From: Klebsiella planticola ATCC 33531
GTDB lineage: Bacteria; Pseudomonadota; Gammaproteobacteria; Enterobacterales; Enterobacteriaceae
Length of the DNA: 44,358 nucleotides
Assembly (NCBI RefSeq): GCF_000735435.1
Contig: NZ_JMPP01000002.1
Location: forward strand, 1 to 44,358
Reading direction: 5' to 3'
Shown in pieces: positions 26,687 through 35,527 of the stretch (its first letter is position 1; each line of letters starts with the position of its first letter). The position numbers and the translations under genes were made by a program. The notes below the pieces were generated by a model. The model was not told the DNA's origin. It did not search any database and was given only the letters and a program-made list of their open reading frames with translations.

Positions 26687-28312
26687 CTAGACCGTAAAGC
26701 CGAGCATCATGCCGGTATCTTCATGTTCCAGCAGGTGGCAGTGCGCCATATAGGCATGCTCTTTCGACGCCTCGTGATCGAACTTCACCAGCACTTCACT
26801 GACGCCACCCTCAACCCGTACGGTATCTTTCCAGCCTGAACGATGCGCGGCAGGCGCAGCGCCATTCTCCGACAGGATACGGAACTGGGTACCGTGAATA
26901 TGGAACGGGTGCAGCATCATGTCGCCTTTGCCGGAAATCACCCAGCGCTCATATTGCCCTTTTGCTGCGGCAAACATCGGCAGATTCATATCAAAGGCTT
27001 TGCCATTGATCCGGTTAGCATTATGGAAATCGAAACCGTCAGCGCCGTGGTTCATCTGCCCCATGCCGCCGTGGTTCATGTTCCCCATATCGCCATGATT
27101 CATCTGACCCTTGTCGCTCATATTGCCCATCATGGAATGGCCCATATTGCCGTGATCCATCATGCTGCCGTGGTTCATGCCGGACATCGCCTGGTTACCA
27201 TATTTTTGCATCAGCGCCTGCATTCCCATCATATCCAGCATCGGATCCATCGACAGCTGGAGCGTGCGCTGAGTCAGCCCCTCCAGCGACGGCAGCGCCG
27301 GCATACTGACCAAAGAATCCGGCAGTTTGCCGGAGGCCTGGATAGTCAGCGGCTGGATGCGCAAGACCGGCTGCGGCTTATCAAACGGCGCGATTGCCAT
27401 CCCCATCTGGCTCACCGGCAGCGTGATCAGATCGAAAGCTTTACCGTCGCGGGTATCGATCAGCACTTCAAAGCGCTCGCCCATTAACATCGGCAGTTCA
27501 TTCACCTTCACCGGCTCGGCAAGCAGTCCACCGTCGCTGGCGATAACGTACATCGGCCGACTATCGCTGGTGGAGAAATTCAGCGAGCGGGCGTTACAAC
27601 CGTTGAGTAAACGCAAACGCAGCCAGCCGCGCGGCGCGGCGTGTTCCGGGTAAAGTGCCCCGTTTGCCAGCAAGGTATCGCCAAACCAGCCGACCGCCGC
27701 GCTCATGATGTCGAGCTGATAATCGATCTCCCCGGCAGCGGTAAAGCGCTTATCCTGCACAATCACCGGTACGTCATCGATCCCCCACTGCTTCGGCAAC
27801 AGCAGCTGCTCGCTTTCTTCATCAGAAATCAGTACCAGTCCCGCCAGCCCCATCGCCACCTGACGACCGGTTTTTCCATGCTGGTGCGGGTGGAACCAGC
27901 AAGTCGCGGCCCGCTGGCTGGGGGTAAAGTTCACGCTGCGGGAGGCGCCAGGCGCAATGATCCCCTGCGGACCGCCGTCGACCTCACCCGGCACCTCCAG
28001 CCCATGCCAGTGTACGGTCGTCTCTTCGGCCAGGCGGTTGTGAATATCCACGGTCACCGCCTCCCCTTTTTTGAGCTTCAGCGCCGGCCCCAGCAGATTT
28101 CCGTTATAACCCCAGGTGGTCGCCTGATGCGGACCAAACTGCGTTTTTCCGGTCTGGATGGTTAATGTGATGCGATTACGTGCGTCGGCGGTCAGAAGAT
28201 CGGGCACCGGCAGGGCCGGACGGCCAGCGGCGAAAACCGAACGACTCCAGAGCGGCAGCGCGCTGAATACGCCGGCCGCCGCGGTTAATTTGATAAATTC
28301 ACGACGTTGCAT
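26687..28312 (-). CDS. cueO: Multicopper (cuprous) oxidase CueO
   Basis: A 541-residue periplasmic oxidase that detoxifies Cu(I). A Tat signal is visible ([16 protein letters not shown]...SVFAAG). Copper ligands lie in [26 protein letters not shown] and the C-terminal [14 protein letters not shown]. The Met-rich segment (about residues 355-425) has several MNHG-type repeats with many His and Met, and the protein is about 25 residues longer than E. coli CueO (516). The frame is open 45 codons further upstream, but that start would lie above the CueR promoter. It is convergent with gcd and divergent from yacC. Confidence 0.96.
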   Translation of the reverse strand: MQRREFIKLTAAAGVFSALPLWSRSVFAAGRPALPVPDLLTADARNRITLTIQTGKTQFGPHQATTWGYNGNLLGPALKLKKGEAVTVDIHNRLAEETTVHWHGLEVPGEVDGGPQGIIAPGASRSVNFTPSQRAATCWFHPHQHGKTGRQVAMGLAGLVLISDEESEQLLLPKQWGIDDVPVIVQDKRFTAAGEIDYQLDIMSAAVGWFGDTLLANGALYPEHAAPRGWLRLRLLNGCNARSLNFSTSDSRPMYVIASDGGLLAEPVKVNELPMLMGERFEVLIDTRDGKAFDLITLPVSQMGMAIAPFDKPQPVLRIQPLTIQASGKLPDSLVSMPALPSLEGLTQRTLQLSMDPMLDMMGMQALMQKYGNQAMSGMNHGSMMDHGNMGHSMMGNMSDKGQMNHGDMGNMNHGGMGQMNHGADGFDFHNANRINGKAFDMNLPMFAAAKGQYERWVISGKGDMMLHPFHIHGTQFRILSENGAAPAAHRSGWKDTVRVEGGVSEVLVKFDHEASKEHAYMAHCHLLEHEDTGMMLGFTV

Positions 28313-28347
28313 TTTCACATCCTTTTTATTCTGCTGGTGAACTTTTG

Positions 28348-28378
28348 AGCTTAAACCTTCCACCAACAGGAAGGTCAA
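28348..28378 (-). promoter_or_regulatory. CueR-type promoter of cueO
   Basis: On the minus strand TTGACC (-35, 28373-28378) and TAAGCT (-10, 28348-28353) are separated by 19 bases, the over-long spacer of MerR-family promoters. A perfect dyad ACCTTCC-N7-GGAAGGT (28355-28375) occupies the spacer, the form of known CueR boxes. Cu(I)-CueR is therefore the likely activator. Confidence 0.88.
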
Positions 28379-28458
28379 GCAGAAGAGTAAGAATAAAGCT
28401 CTACGTAGTGTAAAGAAGTATGCTAACTTTGAGCGTCCGTGATTCAATGGTAGAGAAA

Positions 28459-28806
28459 ATGAAGACGCTTTTCAGAACAATAGTGCTCGGCAGCCTGCTT
28501 GCTCTGTCCGCCAATAGCTATGCGTTAAGCGAGTCCGAAGCGGAAGATATGGCTGATTTAACGGCGGTATTTGTCTTCCTGAAAAACGACTGCGGTTACC
28601 AGAATCTGCCGAATACCCAAATTCGTCGCGCGCTGGTCTTTTTTGCTCAACAGAACCAATGGGATCTGAGCAACTACGACAGCTTCAATATGAAGGCGCT
28701 CGGTGAAGACAGCTACCGCGATCTCAGCGGTATCAAAATCCCCACGACCAAAAAATGCAAAGCGCTGGCCCGCGATTCGTTGAGCCTGCTCGCTTACGTT
28801 AAATAG
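28459..28806 (+). CDS. yacC: YacC, PulS/OutS-like periplasmic protein
   Basis: A 115-residue exported protein very close to E. coli YacC. A signal peptide ([22 protein letters not shown]) is followed by a small helical domain with two cysteines (KNDCGYQN and TKKCKALA), as in PulS/OutS secretin pilotins. It has no lipobox cysteine, so unlike PulS it should be soluble in the periplasm. Its function is unknown. An in-frame ATG at 28420 would add 13 residues; I chose 28459 because the signal peptide begins there. Confidence 0.9.
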   Translation: MKTLFRTIVLGSLLALSANSYALSESEAEDMADLTAVFVFLKNDCGYQNLPNTQIRRALVFFAQQNQWDLSNYDSFNMKALGEDSYRDLSGIKIPTTKKCKALARDSLSLLAYVK

Positions 28807-29012
28807 TCCACCCGCCGGCCCGGACGCCATCCCGCCGCCTGTACAAGGTGGCCTGGTCTCCCCATCCCGCAGCCCGGCAATATTCCTGCCATTCAGCCCT
28901 GCGCCATGCGAATTGCTGAAATATCCACCGTGCATCATCATCTATAGTTGGCTATGATGTTGCGCTCGTTTTTTTCGAGTGAACCGGACGTTCACAATGG
29001 AGGAATCCGCCC

Positions 29013-29882
29013 GTGGCTGATAACAATCTGTGGCATGAAACGCTGCACGACCATTTTGGTCAGTATTTTGCGGTTGATAATGTGCTGTATCACGAAAAGA
29101 CCGATCACCAGGATTTGATCATTTTTGAGAACGCCGCCTTTGGCCGCGTGATGGCGCTGGACGGCGTGGTCCAAACCACCGAACGCGATGAGTTTATCTA
29201 TCATGAGATGATGACCCATGTGCCGCTGATGGCCCACGGCCAGGCGAAACATGTGCTGATTATCGGCGGCGGCGACGGCGCGATGCTGCGAGAAGTCTCT
29301 CGTCACCGCACCATCGAAACCATCACCATGGTCGAAATCGACGCTGGCGTGGTCTCATTCTGCCGCCAGTATCTGCCAAATCACAACGCCGGCGCCTATG
29401 ACGATCCGCGCTTTACGCTGGTGATTGACGATGGCGTCAATTTTGTTAACCAGACGACGCAAACGTTTGATGTGATCATCTCCGACTGCACCGACCCTAT
29501 TGGTCCCGGCGAGAGCCTGTTCACCTCGGCCTTTTACGAAGGTTGCAAACGTTGCCTGAATCCCGGCGGCATTTTTGTGGCCCAAAACGGGGTCTGCTTT
29601 CTGCAGCAGGATGAAGCGATCGACAGCCACCGCAAGCTCGGCCACTATTTCAGCGATGTCAGCTTCTACCAGGCCGCGATTCCGACCTATTATGGCGGCA
29701 TTATGACCTTCGCGTGGGCGACCGATAATGATGCCCTGCGCGACCTGTCCAATGAAATTATCCAGGCGCGTTTTCACAAAGCGAACCTGAAGTGCCGTTA
29801 CTATAATCCGGCTATTCACAAGGCGGCATTTGCCCTACCGCAATATTTACAGGATGCGCTGTCCGCCAGCGATCTTCAGTAA
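29013..29882 (+). CDS. speE: Spermidine synthase
   Basis: A 289-residue aminopropyltransferase that makes spermidine from putrescine and decarboxylated S-adenosylmethionine. The nucleotide-binding [11 protein letters not shown] and the acidic active-site segment [15 protein letters not shown] are clear. Translation starts at GTG 29013, with GGAGGA seven bases upstream; the N-terminus matches E. coli SpeE. speD follows after 14 bases, giving the speED operon. The 206-base gap upstream of speE holds no other gene that I can see. Confidence 0.97.
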   Translation: MADNNLWHETLHDHFGQYFAVDNVLYHEKTDHQDLIIFENAAFGRVMALDGVVQTTERDEFIYHEMMTHVPLMAHGQAKHVLIIGGGDGAMLREVSRHRTIETITMVEIDAGVVSFCRQYLPNHNAGAYDDPRFTLVIDDGVNFVNQTTQTFDVIISDCTDPIGPGESLFTSAFYEGCKRCLNPGGIFVAQNGVCFLQQDEAIDSHRKLGHYFSDVSFYQAAIPTYYGGIMTFAWATDNDALRDLSNEIIQARFHKANLKCRYYNPAIHKAAFALPQYLQDALSASDLQ

Positions 29883-29896
29883 GGGGGTGAACTAAA

Positions 29897-30691
29897 TTGA
29901 AAAAACTGAAGCTGCATGGCTTTAACAACCTGACCAAGAGCCTGAGTTTTTGTATTTACGATATCTGCTATGTCAAAACGGCAGAGGAGCGCGATGGCTA
30001 CATCGCCTATATCGATGAACTCTATAACGCCAACCGTCTGACCGAGATTTTGTCAGAGACCTGCTCAATCATCGGCGCCAACATTCTGAACATTGCTCGC
30101 CAGGATTATGAACCTCAGGGCGCCAGCGTGACGATTCTGGTCAGCGAAGAACCCGTTGACCCACAGCTTATCGACCAGACCGAACACCCGGGCCCGCTCC
30201 CGGAAGCCGTCGTCGCCCATCTCGACAAAAGCCATATCTGCGTGCATACCTACCCGGAAAGCCATCCGGAAGGCGGGCTGTGCACCTTCCGTGCCGACAT
30301 CGAAGTCTCCACCTGTGGGGTTATCTCACCGCTTAACGCGTTGAATTATCTTATCCACCAGCTGGAATCTGACATTGTCACTATTGATTATCGCGTCCGC
30401 GGTTTTACCCGTGATATCAATGGCATGAAGCACTTCATTGACCATGAAATCAATTCAATTCAGAACTTTATGTCCGAGGACATGAAAGCGCTGTATGACA
30501 TGGTGGACGTCAATGTCTACCAGGAAAATATCTTCCACACCAAGATGCTGCTGAAAGAGTTCGATCTGAAGCACTACATGTTCCACACCAGACCCGAAGA
30601 TCTCAGCGCCGCAGAGCGCAAGTCCATCACCGACCTCCTGTGGAAAGAGATGCGGGAAATTTACTACGCCAGAAATATCCCTTCCATCTGA
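29897..30691 (+). CDS. speD: S-adenosylmethionine decarboxylase proenzyme
   Basis: A 264-residue pyruvoyl enzyme that supplies the aminopropyl donor for speE. The self-cleavage site is Lys-Ser in [14 protein letters not shown] (about residue 112), followed by the [16 protein letters not shown] active-site region. It starts at TTG 29897 with AGGGGGTGA upstream; E. coli speD also uses a TTG start. It is co-transcribed with speE. Confidence 0.97.
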   Translation: MKKLKLHGFNNLTKSLSFCIYDICYVKTAEERDGYIAYIDELYNANRLTEILSETCSIIGANILNIARQDYEPQGASVTILVSEEPVDPQLIDQTEHPGPLPEAVVAHLDKSHICVHTYPESHPEGGLCTFRADIEVSTCGVISPLNALNYLIHQLESDIVTIDYRVRGFTRDINGMKHFIDHEINSIQNFMSEDMKALYDMVDVNVYQENIFHTKMLLKEFDLKHYMFHTRPEDLSAAERKSITDLLWKEMREIYYARNIPSI

Positions 30692-30698
30692 ACATCTG

Positions 30699-30718
30699 AC
30701 GGCGCCTGCGGGCGCCGT
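30699..30718. terminator. Hairpin between convergent speD and the sugar-acid operon
   Basis: ACGGCGCC, loop TGCG, GGCGCCGT: a perfect 8-pair GC-rich stem in the 26-base gap between the two stops. No proper T-tract follows on either strand, so termination may be partial or factor-dependent. Confidence 0.5.
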
Positions 30719-31485
30719 TACTCGGGCTGAACCAGTTTGAGGGTAACGTTCTGCTCTTTGAGCGCGTTCTGAACCGCCTGCGAGAGATTAACGTCGGTCA
30801 CCACTTCGCTAAAACCGGCAAGCGGCGCCACGGTAAATAATGAATGTGCGCCATACTTGCTGCTGTCGGCCAGCAACACTTTACGCTGGGCGTTGGCAAT
30901 GATTTCCTGCTTCAATCCAGCCTTCTCTTCCGTCGGTGTAGTCACTCCGGTTTCCGCACTCCATGAGTTACAGCTCATAAAGGCAATAGTCGGGAAAACG
31001 CTACGCAACATTTTGCGGCCATACTCACCAATGCAAGACTGACTGCTGTCATCAATTCGTCCGCCGACGATGGTCACTTCAATTTGCCTGAATTCGGATA
31101 AAAACAGGGCAATATGCAAGTCGACGGTTATAACCCGCAGCGGCAGATGGGTTAAGCACTTTGCCAGCTCCAGCATGGTCGTCCCGGCATCCAGAACCAC
31201 CGCATCCCCAGGATGTACCAGAGAGGCAGCATAGCGCGCAATGGCTCTTTTTTCGGCAGGCGATCGCAGCTGCTTTTCATTCGTAGTGGGCTGTACAGGT
31301 TCAAAGCGGCGTAACGCTACGCCGCCATGGCTTCGACTGATAACGCCCTGTTCATCCAGTTTGATCAAGTCACGTCGGATAGTGGCCGGGGATGCATCCA
31401 CCGCCTCAACCAGTTGCTCTACCGTAACCAGCGTATGGTTTTTCAGATACGCCACTATTTTATCCAGACGGTGTTGTCCTTTCAT
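30718..31485 (-). CDS. DeoR/GlpR-family regulator of the sugar-acid operon
   Basis: A 255-residue regulator. The N-terminal winged helix-turn-helix (about residues 5-57) reads [37 protein letters not shown] in two parts, the DeoR signature. A sugar-phosphate-binding domain follows, with [13 protein letters not shown] and [10 protein letters not shown]. It is the last gene of the operon, 9 bases after the dehydrogenase gene. It resembles YgbI, which governs a related E. coli gene set. The likely ligand is a phosphorylated four-carbon acid, and the repeated palindromes at 34712-34800 are its likely operators (inference). Confidence 0.88.
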   Translation of the reverse strand: MKGQHRLDKIVAYLKNHTLVTVEQLVEAVDASPATIRRDLIKLDEQGVISRSHGGVALRRFEPVQPTTNEKQLRSPAEKRAIARYAASLVHPGDAVVLDAGTTMLELAKCLTHLPLRVITVDLHIALFLSEFRQIEVTIVGGRIDDSSQSCIGEYGRKMLRSVFPTIAFMSCNSWSAETGVTTPTEEKAGLKQEIIANAQRKVLLADSSKYGAHSLFTVAPLAGFSEVVTDVNLSQAVQNALKEQNVTLKLVQPE

Positions 31486-31494
31486 AACAGGGAA

Positions 31495-32478
31495 TTACGC
31501 CAGTTGCATTGCCAGTTTTATCGATATAGCCATGCTCTCAGATTTTGCTTTTCCCGTCCAGGCGATATCAAAAGCGGTCCCGTGATCGGCTGACGTCCGG
31601 ATAAACGGCAGCCCGGCAGTAATATTAACGCCATCATAGAAACCTAATAATTTCAATGGAATATGTCCCTGATCGTGGTACATGGCGACCACCATATCGT
31701 ATTGCCCTTCATAGGCCTGAAGAAAAATCGTATCCGGAGGGCAAGGGCCGTAAACCGCTATCCCTTTGGCCTTTGCGCTGGCAATGGCCGGCACCAGAAA
31801 CCGGCCTTCTTCATCACCAAACAGGCCATTCTCACCCGCATGAGGATTGACGCCGGCGACGGCAATGCGCGGTTTCGCATAGCCGACGCGCTTGAGAAAA
31901 TTATCTGCAATCGCGATAACGGTTTCGACGCGGGACGTATTCAGGGTGTCCAGGAATGTGCGTAGGGCGATATGCGTCGACACATGGATAACTTTCAGCT
32001 TCTCCGTGAACAGCACCATGGCATAATCGCGGCTTTCGGTCAGCGTCGCCAGCAGTTCGGTATGCCCGGGATAGTTATGTCCGGCGAGATGCAATGCCTC
32101 TTTGTTCAGAGGCGCCGTGGCGATCGCCTGAACGTCACCTTTCAACGCCAGCGCCGTCGCCCGCTTGACACAACGATAGGCCAGATCGCCCGCCTGGGCC
32201 TGAACTTTTCCCGGCACCAGCGCCTGTGGATCCGCCAGCGGCTCATCAATCACATGGATTACTCCGGGCGTAAAGCGCGCAGCGGCCACCTCGTTGATAG
32301 CGCGAAACTCGACATCCGCTGCCAGACCTTTTTCCTGCAACCGCTTCAGGGTTTGCAGACAACCGACCACCACCACAGGCGTACCGTTCAGTGAATCTTC
32401 CGCGAGGGCTTTAACAATAATTTCTGGCCCAATCCCCGCGGGATCGCCCATCGTGATAGCAATAGTCTTAATGCCCAC
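31495..32478 (-). CDS. pdxA2: PdxA2-type 4-phospho-four-carbon-acid dehydrogenase
   Basis: A 327-residue PdxA-family enzyme. The nucleotide-site start IAITMGDPAGIGPEI, the HTELLA segment, the metal-site NPHAGENGLFGDEE and YHDQGHIPLKLL are present. The true PdxA of vitamin B6 synthesis is usually next to ksgA. Beside a DUF1537 kinase, PdxA2 enzymes instead oxidise and decarboxylate 4-phospho-D-threonate or -erythronate to dihydroxyacetone phosphate. I place the start at GTG 32478 ([12 protein letters not shown]), with AGGAGA upstream, overlapping the kinase stop by 11 bases; the frame is open to 32532 but that part is not PdxA-like. Confidence 0.9.
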   Translation of the reverse strand: MGIKTIAITMGDPAGIGPEIIVKALAEDSLNGTPVVVVGCLQTLKRLQEKGLAADVEFRAINEVAAARFTPGVIHVIDEPLADPQALVPGKVQAQAGDLAYRCVKRATALALKGDVQAIATAPLNKEALHLAGHNYPGHTELLATLTESRDYAMVLFTEKLKVIHVSTHIALRTFLDTLNTSRVETVIAIADNFLKRVGYAKPRIAVAGVNPHAGENGLFGDEEGRFLVPAIASAKAKGIAVYGPCPPDTIFLQAYEGQYDMVVAMYHDQGHIPLKLLGFYDGVNITAGLPFIRTSADHGTAFDIAWTGKAKSESMAISIKLAMQLA

Positions 32479-33739
32479 TATACATCTCCTCAATATAATA
32501 AAGCGCATCGCACAGCGTGCTGTCCGATCCAAATCCCCCGGCCTTAGTGATCACCGGCAAATCATCCAGTTCGCTGTTGATAAATGTCCCGCAAGGAATG
32601 CAGGGCGCAACCTCACTCTGAATCCGATATCCCTCCGCGCCCAACGCGCTGGCCACCGCAGTGGCGATGTCGCCCCCAGTCAGAAACAGGCCGCCGACTC
32701 GCGCCTGCCCGAGGATCTGCAATGTGATCGCCCCGATCCGTTGGCTTAGCATCTCCCCCAGCTGCTGGCGACTTATCGCGGCGGAACCACACAAACTCTC
32801 GATCAGATGTCGATCTTCCGCGCTGCGACTGGTACGCAAGATCGTATGATGCTGGCGACCGAGCTGGGCGCAGGCTTGCTCTGCCACCGAGGCTATCTCC
32901 AGGGCATATGAGGAAGAGATCAGGCGGGAGGCGTCGATATCCACCACCTCTGCTCTCCCTTCGTAAAGCGCACGATCCACCTGTCGGCGCGTGGCCTCAC
33001 TCAGTGAGCCTGCCACCACCAGCACAGGCAGAGTCTGCTGCTCTTGCATAAAGAAGCTGACAGGCAAGGCATTTGCAAGGCCCGCCGCTCCGACCATCAG
33101 CGGAAGCCGTTCTTGTTCCCCGAGAGCCTGAGCGATCAGCATCAGATCGCGATCCTCAACGGCATCAACGACCACCATGCACTCGCCTTCGGCGTCCAGG
33201 GCGCTCAAAACGGCGCTGAGTCCTCCGTGTCGGACCTCCTCCAGATGAACTTCGTAAACAGGAATACCGCTTTGCAGCGCGATCAGTTCAGCAATTCGGG
33301 ACGACGTAACTGGCGTTTTCGGATCGCTGGCAAATTCGGTCTCCAGAAGCGGAACACCGTTGACCAGACACAGGCCGTTCTGCGTAGTGCGGCCGGCGGA
33401 AGGAATAGCCGCGGCAATCACCGCCATGCGACTACCGATGGCTTGCATCGCCGCCACGACTTCAGCCCCGACGTTACCACGAAAGGTAGAATCAATTTTT
33501 TTGTACACCAGCGGCGGGGCTATCGTTTCACACCACGGCGCGAGTGCGCGACGCACGGCCTTTGCGGCCAGCTCTGCGGAAACAGCCCGGCTCTCGGTAT
33601 TGATGATGAGCACATCGGCGCGACGTGAAGGCTTCTGCGAGGTACTGAGCATCACTTCCGTTCGTGCGCCTTTTTTCGCCAGCTGTACCCCGGTATCATT
33701 CGATCCCGTAAAATCATCGGCAATCACGATCATTTTCAT
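32468..33739 (-). CDS. DUF1537 four-carbon acid sugar kinase
   Basis: A 423-residue kinase of the DUF1537 family (DtnK/OtnK/YgbK type). The N-terminal domain has [18 protein letters not shown] and [15 protein letters not shown]; the C-terminal nucleotide-binding domain has [19 protein letters not shown]. It would phosphorylate an acid sugar at O4 for the PdxA2 enzyme encoded next to it; in the studied pathways this pairing acts on D-threonate or D-erythronate. It overlaps the permease gene by four bases and pdxA2 by 11 bases. The exact substrate cannot be read from sequence. Confidence 0.9.
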   Translation of the reverse strand: MKMIVIADDFTGSNDTGVQLAKKGARTEVMLSTSQKPSRRADVLIINTESRAVSAELAAKAVRRALAPWCETIAPPLVYKKIDSTFRGNVGAEVVAAMQAIGSRMAVIAAAIPSAGRTTQNGLCLVNGVPLLETEFASDPKTPVTSSRIAELIALQSGIPVYEVHLEEVRHGGLSAVLSALDAEGECMVVVDAVEDRDLMLIAQALGEQERLPLMVGAAGLANALPVSFFMQEQQTLPVLVVAGSLSEATRRQVDRALYEGRAEVVDIDASRLISSSYALEIASVAEQACAQLGRQHHTILRTSRSAEDRHLIESLCGSAAISRQQLGEMLSQRIGAITLQILGQARVGGLFLTGGDIATAVASALGAEGYRIQSEVAPCIPCGTFINSELDDLPVITKAGGFGSDSTLCDALYYIEEMYSGH

Positions 33740-34689
33740 GTGTTCTTTTCCTCCGGAAGCTGACGCACCTGCCTTTTTGCCACCCAGGAAGTCAGTATCG
33801 GCGTCAGGATTGCGGTCGTGATAACCGAGGCCGCTATGAGCGGGGCCGCCGCGGCAGCGACGGATGCCAGCGAAGGATCGGCCTGGGCAATCGCCAGCGG
33901 TGTAGCCACCGCGTTACCGGCCGTGCTGGATGCTGCAGCGCCAGCGATACCACTTCCTCCGACCAGCCGATCGGCGCGAATATTAAAAAATCCGCCAATA
34001 AAGGTGGTCAGAATGCCGAGGAGAATGCCCGCCAGCCCGCCCTGGAGCAACATTTCCAGATTGATACCAGCCCCCAGAGCAAAAGCAAAAAATGGAATGA
34101 GCAGCGGTCCGCCTTTCGTCAGGAAGTCGCGCATGTGCACGTCAAGGTTGCCAAGGATCATGCCAACAATCAGAGGAATCAGTACCGCAACGAGTGCCAT
34201 GATCGGAATGTTGGCCATACCTGCCGCCCCCAGCGCGATCATGGTGAAGAAAGGACCATCGTTCAGTGACAAAATAGAGATAGCGCCGACATCACGTTCA
34301 TTGCCAAACTCCCCAACCAGCGCCGCGTAAAGCCCGCCGTTGGAATTGCTCATGGCGGCAATAATCGCCAGGCCGCTCAAACCGAAGATCCCCTCGGCGC
34401 CGAAAAGATGTTCAACCCCCAGCCCTAGCGCGATGGCGATAAGGAGTTTGGTCAGCGTGATAGTCCCCCCCTGTAACAACGCCTGAGGAGCGGCTTTGAT
34501 GCTAATCCCCGCCCCCATACACAGCAAAAATGCGCCAATCAGCGGTGCAGCACCGTTCTTAAAGAGCGCGGTTGTAAACCCGCCGACCTCCAGCGCATGA
34601 GGTGCAAACGTATTTATGACCGCACCGATGACCAGTGGCACAACCATCATGCCTCCGGGTACTCGCTCTATTGCTTTTTTGATGTTCAT
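33736..34689 (-). CDS. kdgT: KdgT-family sugar-acid permease
   Basis: A 317-residue inner membrane transporter of the 2-keto-3-deoxygluconate permease family. Family segments are [56 protein letters not shown] and [20 protein letters not shown]. About ten hydrophobic stretches fill the sequence. As the first gene of a kinase-PdxA2 operon it more likely imports a four-carbon sugar acid than 2-keto-3-deoxygluconate itself. I chose ATG 34689 ([13 protein letters not shown]) over an in-frame ATG 13 codons upstream that lies among the operator repeats. Confidence 0.88.
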   Translation of the reverse strand: MNIKKAIERVPGGMMVVPLVIGAVINTFAPHALEVGGFTTALFKNGAAPLIGAFLLCMGAGISIKAAPQALLQGGTITLTKLLIAIALGLGVEHLFGAEGIFGLSGLAIIAAMSNSNGGLYAALVGEFGNERDVGAISILSLNDGPFFTMIALGAAGMANIPIMALVAVLIPLIVGMILGNLDVHMRDFLTKGGPLLIPFFAFALGAGINLEMLLQGGLAGILLGILTTFIGGFFNIRADRLVGGSGIAGAAASSTAGNAVATPLAIAQADPSLASVAAAAAPLIAASVITTAILTPILTSWVAKRQVRQLPEEKNT

Positions 34690-34711
34690 GTCGTGCCGCC
34701 TGTCATTAATA

Positions 34712-34800
34712 TGATTAAATGAAATCACATTGATTATATTTAATCAAAAACAAACGATAAACACGCGCGATCACAGTTTTAAAATGATTAAATAAAATCA
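34712..34800 (-). promoter_or_regulatory. Operator array and promoter of the sugar-acid operon
   Basis: Three 16-base palindromes of the form TGATT-N6-AATCA lie upstream of kdgT: 34712-34727, 34731-34746 (a perfect dyad, TGATTA-TATT-TAATCA) and 34785-34800. The first and third are identical but for one base. On the minus strand the middle one contains TATAAT (34733-34738), a perfect -10, with TTTATC 17 bases upstream. A further partial copy (ATTAATCAT) follows at 34801. The layout fits repression by the DeoR-family protein of the operon, with possible DNA looping. Confidence 0.75.
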
Positions 34801-34816
34801 ATTAATCATTCAGGGC

Positions 34817-34845
34817 AAAAAAAAGCCGGGAGTTCGGCTCCCGGC
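34817..34845 (-). terminator. Rho-independent terminator of yacL
   Basis: On the minus strand GCCGGGAG, a 5-base loop and CTCCCGGC are followed by eight T (34817-34824). It lies 19 bases after the yacL stop and insulates it from the sugar-acid operon promoter. Confidence 0.9.
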
Positions 34846-34863
34846 GTGAATGCATGAAGGGGG

Positions 34864-35226
34864 TTACGCTTTGCTGACAAACTCGCGGTACGCGGCCACC
34901 ACCTGTAAAAAATCCTCAACGCCGCACAGAGAGAGGCTTTCTTCGTCGTAGTAGCTCATCCCCTCTTCGATTTCATCACCTGAAATCTCCAGCTGGTTGG
35001 CGCGAATCATCACCTCTTCGCCATCCAGCCATAGCGTGTATTCATGTCCGGCACGCTGCCAGGAACGCTCGCTGCCTTTTACGGTGCGCGCGGCCTGTTC
35101 CACTTCATCCAGCAGGGCGAGGTTATCTTTCACCTCTTCGTTAAACCAGTGCCCCACCACCTCGTGGCCCATCGACATTCGCACCTTTACCACTCCGGTA
35201 ATATCGCGCAGAAACTCGTAATCCAT
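34864..35226 (-). CDS. yacL: YacL, UPF0231 family protein
   Basis: A 120-residue small acidic cytoplasmic protein nearly identical to E. coli YacL. Examples are [20 protein letters not shown] at the start and [19 protein letters not shown] near the end. Its function is unknown. It lies downstream of acnB on the same strand as in E. coli but has its own terminator. The 301-base gap to acnB (35227-35527) holds the acnB terminator and the probable yacL promoter and no gene that I can support. Confidence 0.93.
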   Translation of the reverse strand: MDYEFLRDITGVVKVRMSMGHEVVGHWFNEEVKDNLALLDEVEQAARTVKGSERSWQRAGHEYTLWLDGEEVMIRANQLEISGDEIEEGMSYYDEESLSLCGVEDFLQVVAAYREFVSKA

Positions 35227-35484
35227 AGTGTCTTCCTCTGCAAGGGCAATGCGTCACCGCTACATTGTACCCATAGGGTAATTATCGCAGCCCCCGGGCA
35301 GAAAAAAAGTGGACCAGATAGAGCAACAGTAAATAAAAGCGCCTCAGTTGGTTAACCGGTCGTCTTGCCGCCAACTGGCGGGCATTATTCCACCATTCTT
35401 TGCCCGCTGCCGGTCTGTCGGCGTCAAATCCCTTGCGCCTTTACCAGATGCCGATGGTTATCGGAGTACGTTTAGCGCAGCAAT

Positions 35485-35508
35485 AAAAAAGCCACTCCGA
35501 AGAGTGGC
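35485..35508 (-). terminator. Rho-independent terminator of acnB
   Basis: On the minus strand GCCACTC, loop TTCG, GAGTGGC is followed by six T (35485-35490). It lies about 20 bases after the acnB stop. Confidence 0.9.
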
Positions 35509-35527
35509 TTTGAGCAGCAAGATTCGC

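Noticed and set aside
27040-27260. Met/His repeat region considered as a tandem repeat array or CRISPR-like element
   Set aside because: The units are coding, irregular in length and in frame within cueO.
28313-28447. Upstream extension of cueO by 45 codons
   Set aside because: It would place the start above the CueR promoter and push the Tat signal away from the N-terminus.
34765-34780. CRP half-site (TGTGATCGCGCG on the minus strand) before kdgT
   Set aside because: The second half does not match TCACA, so it does not meet the standard for a CRP site.
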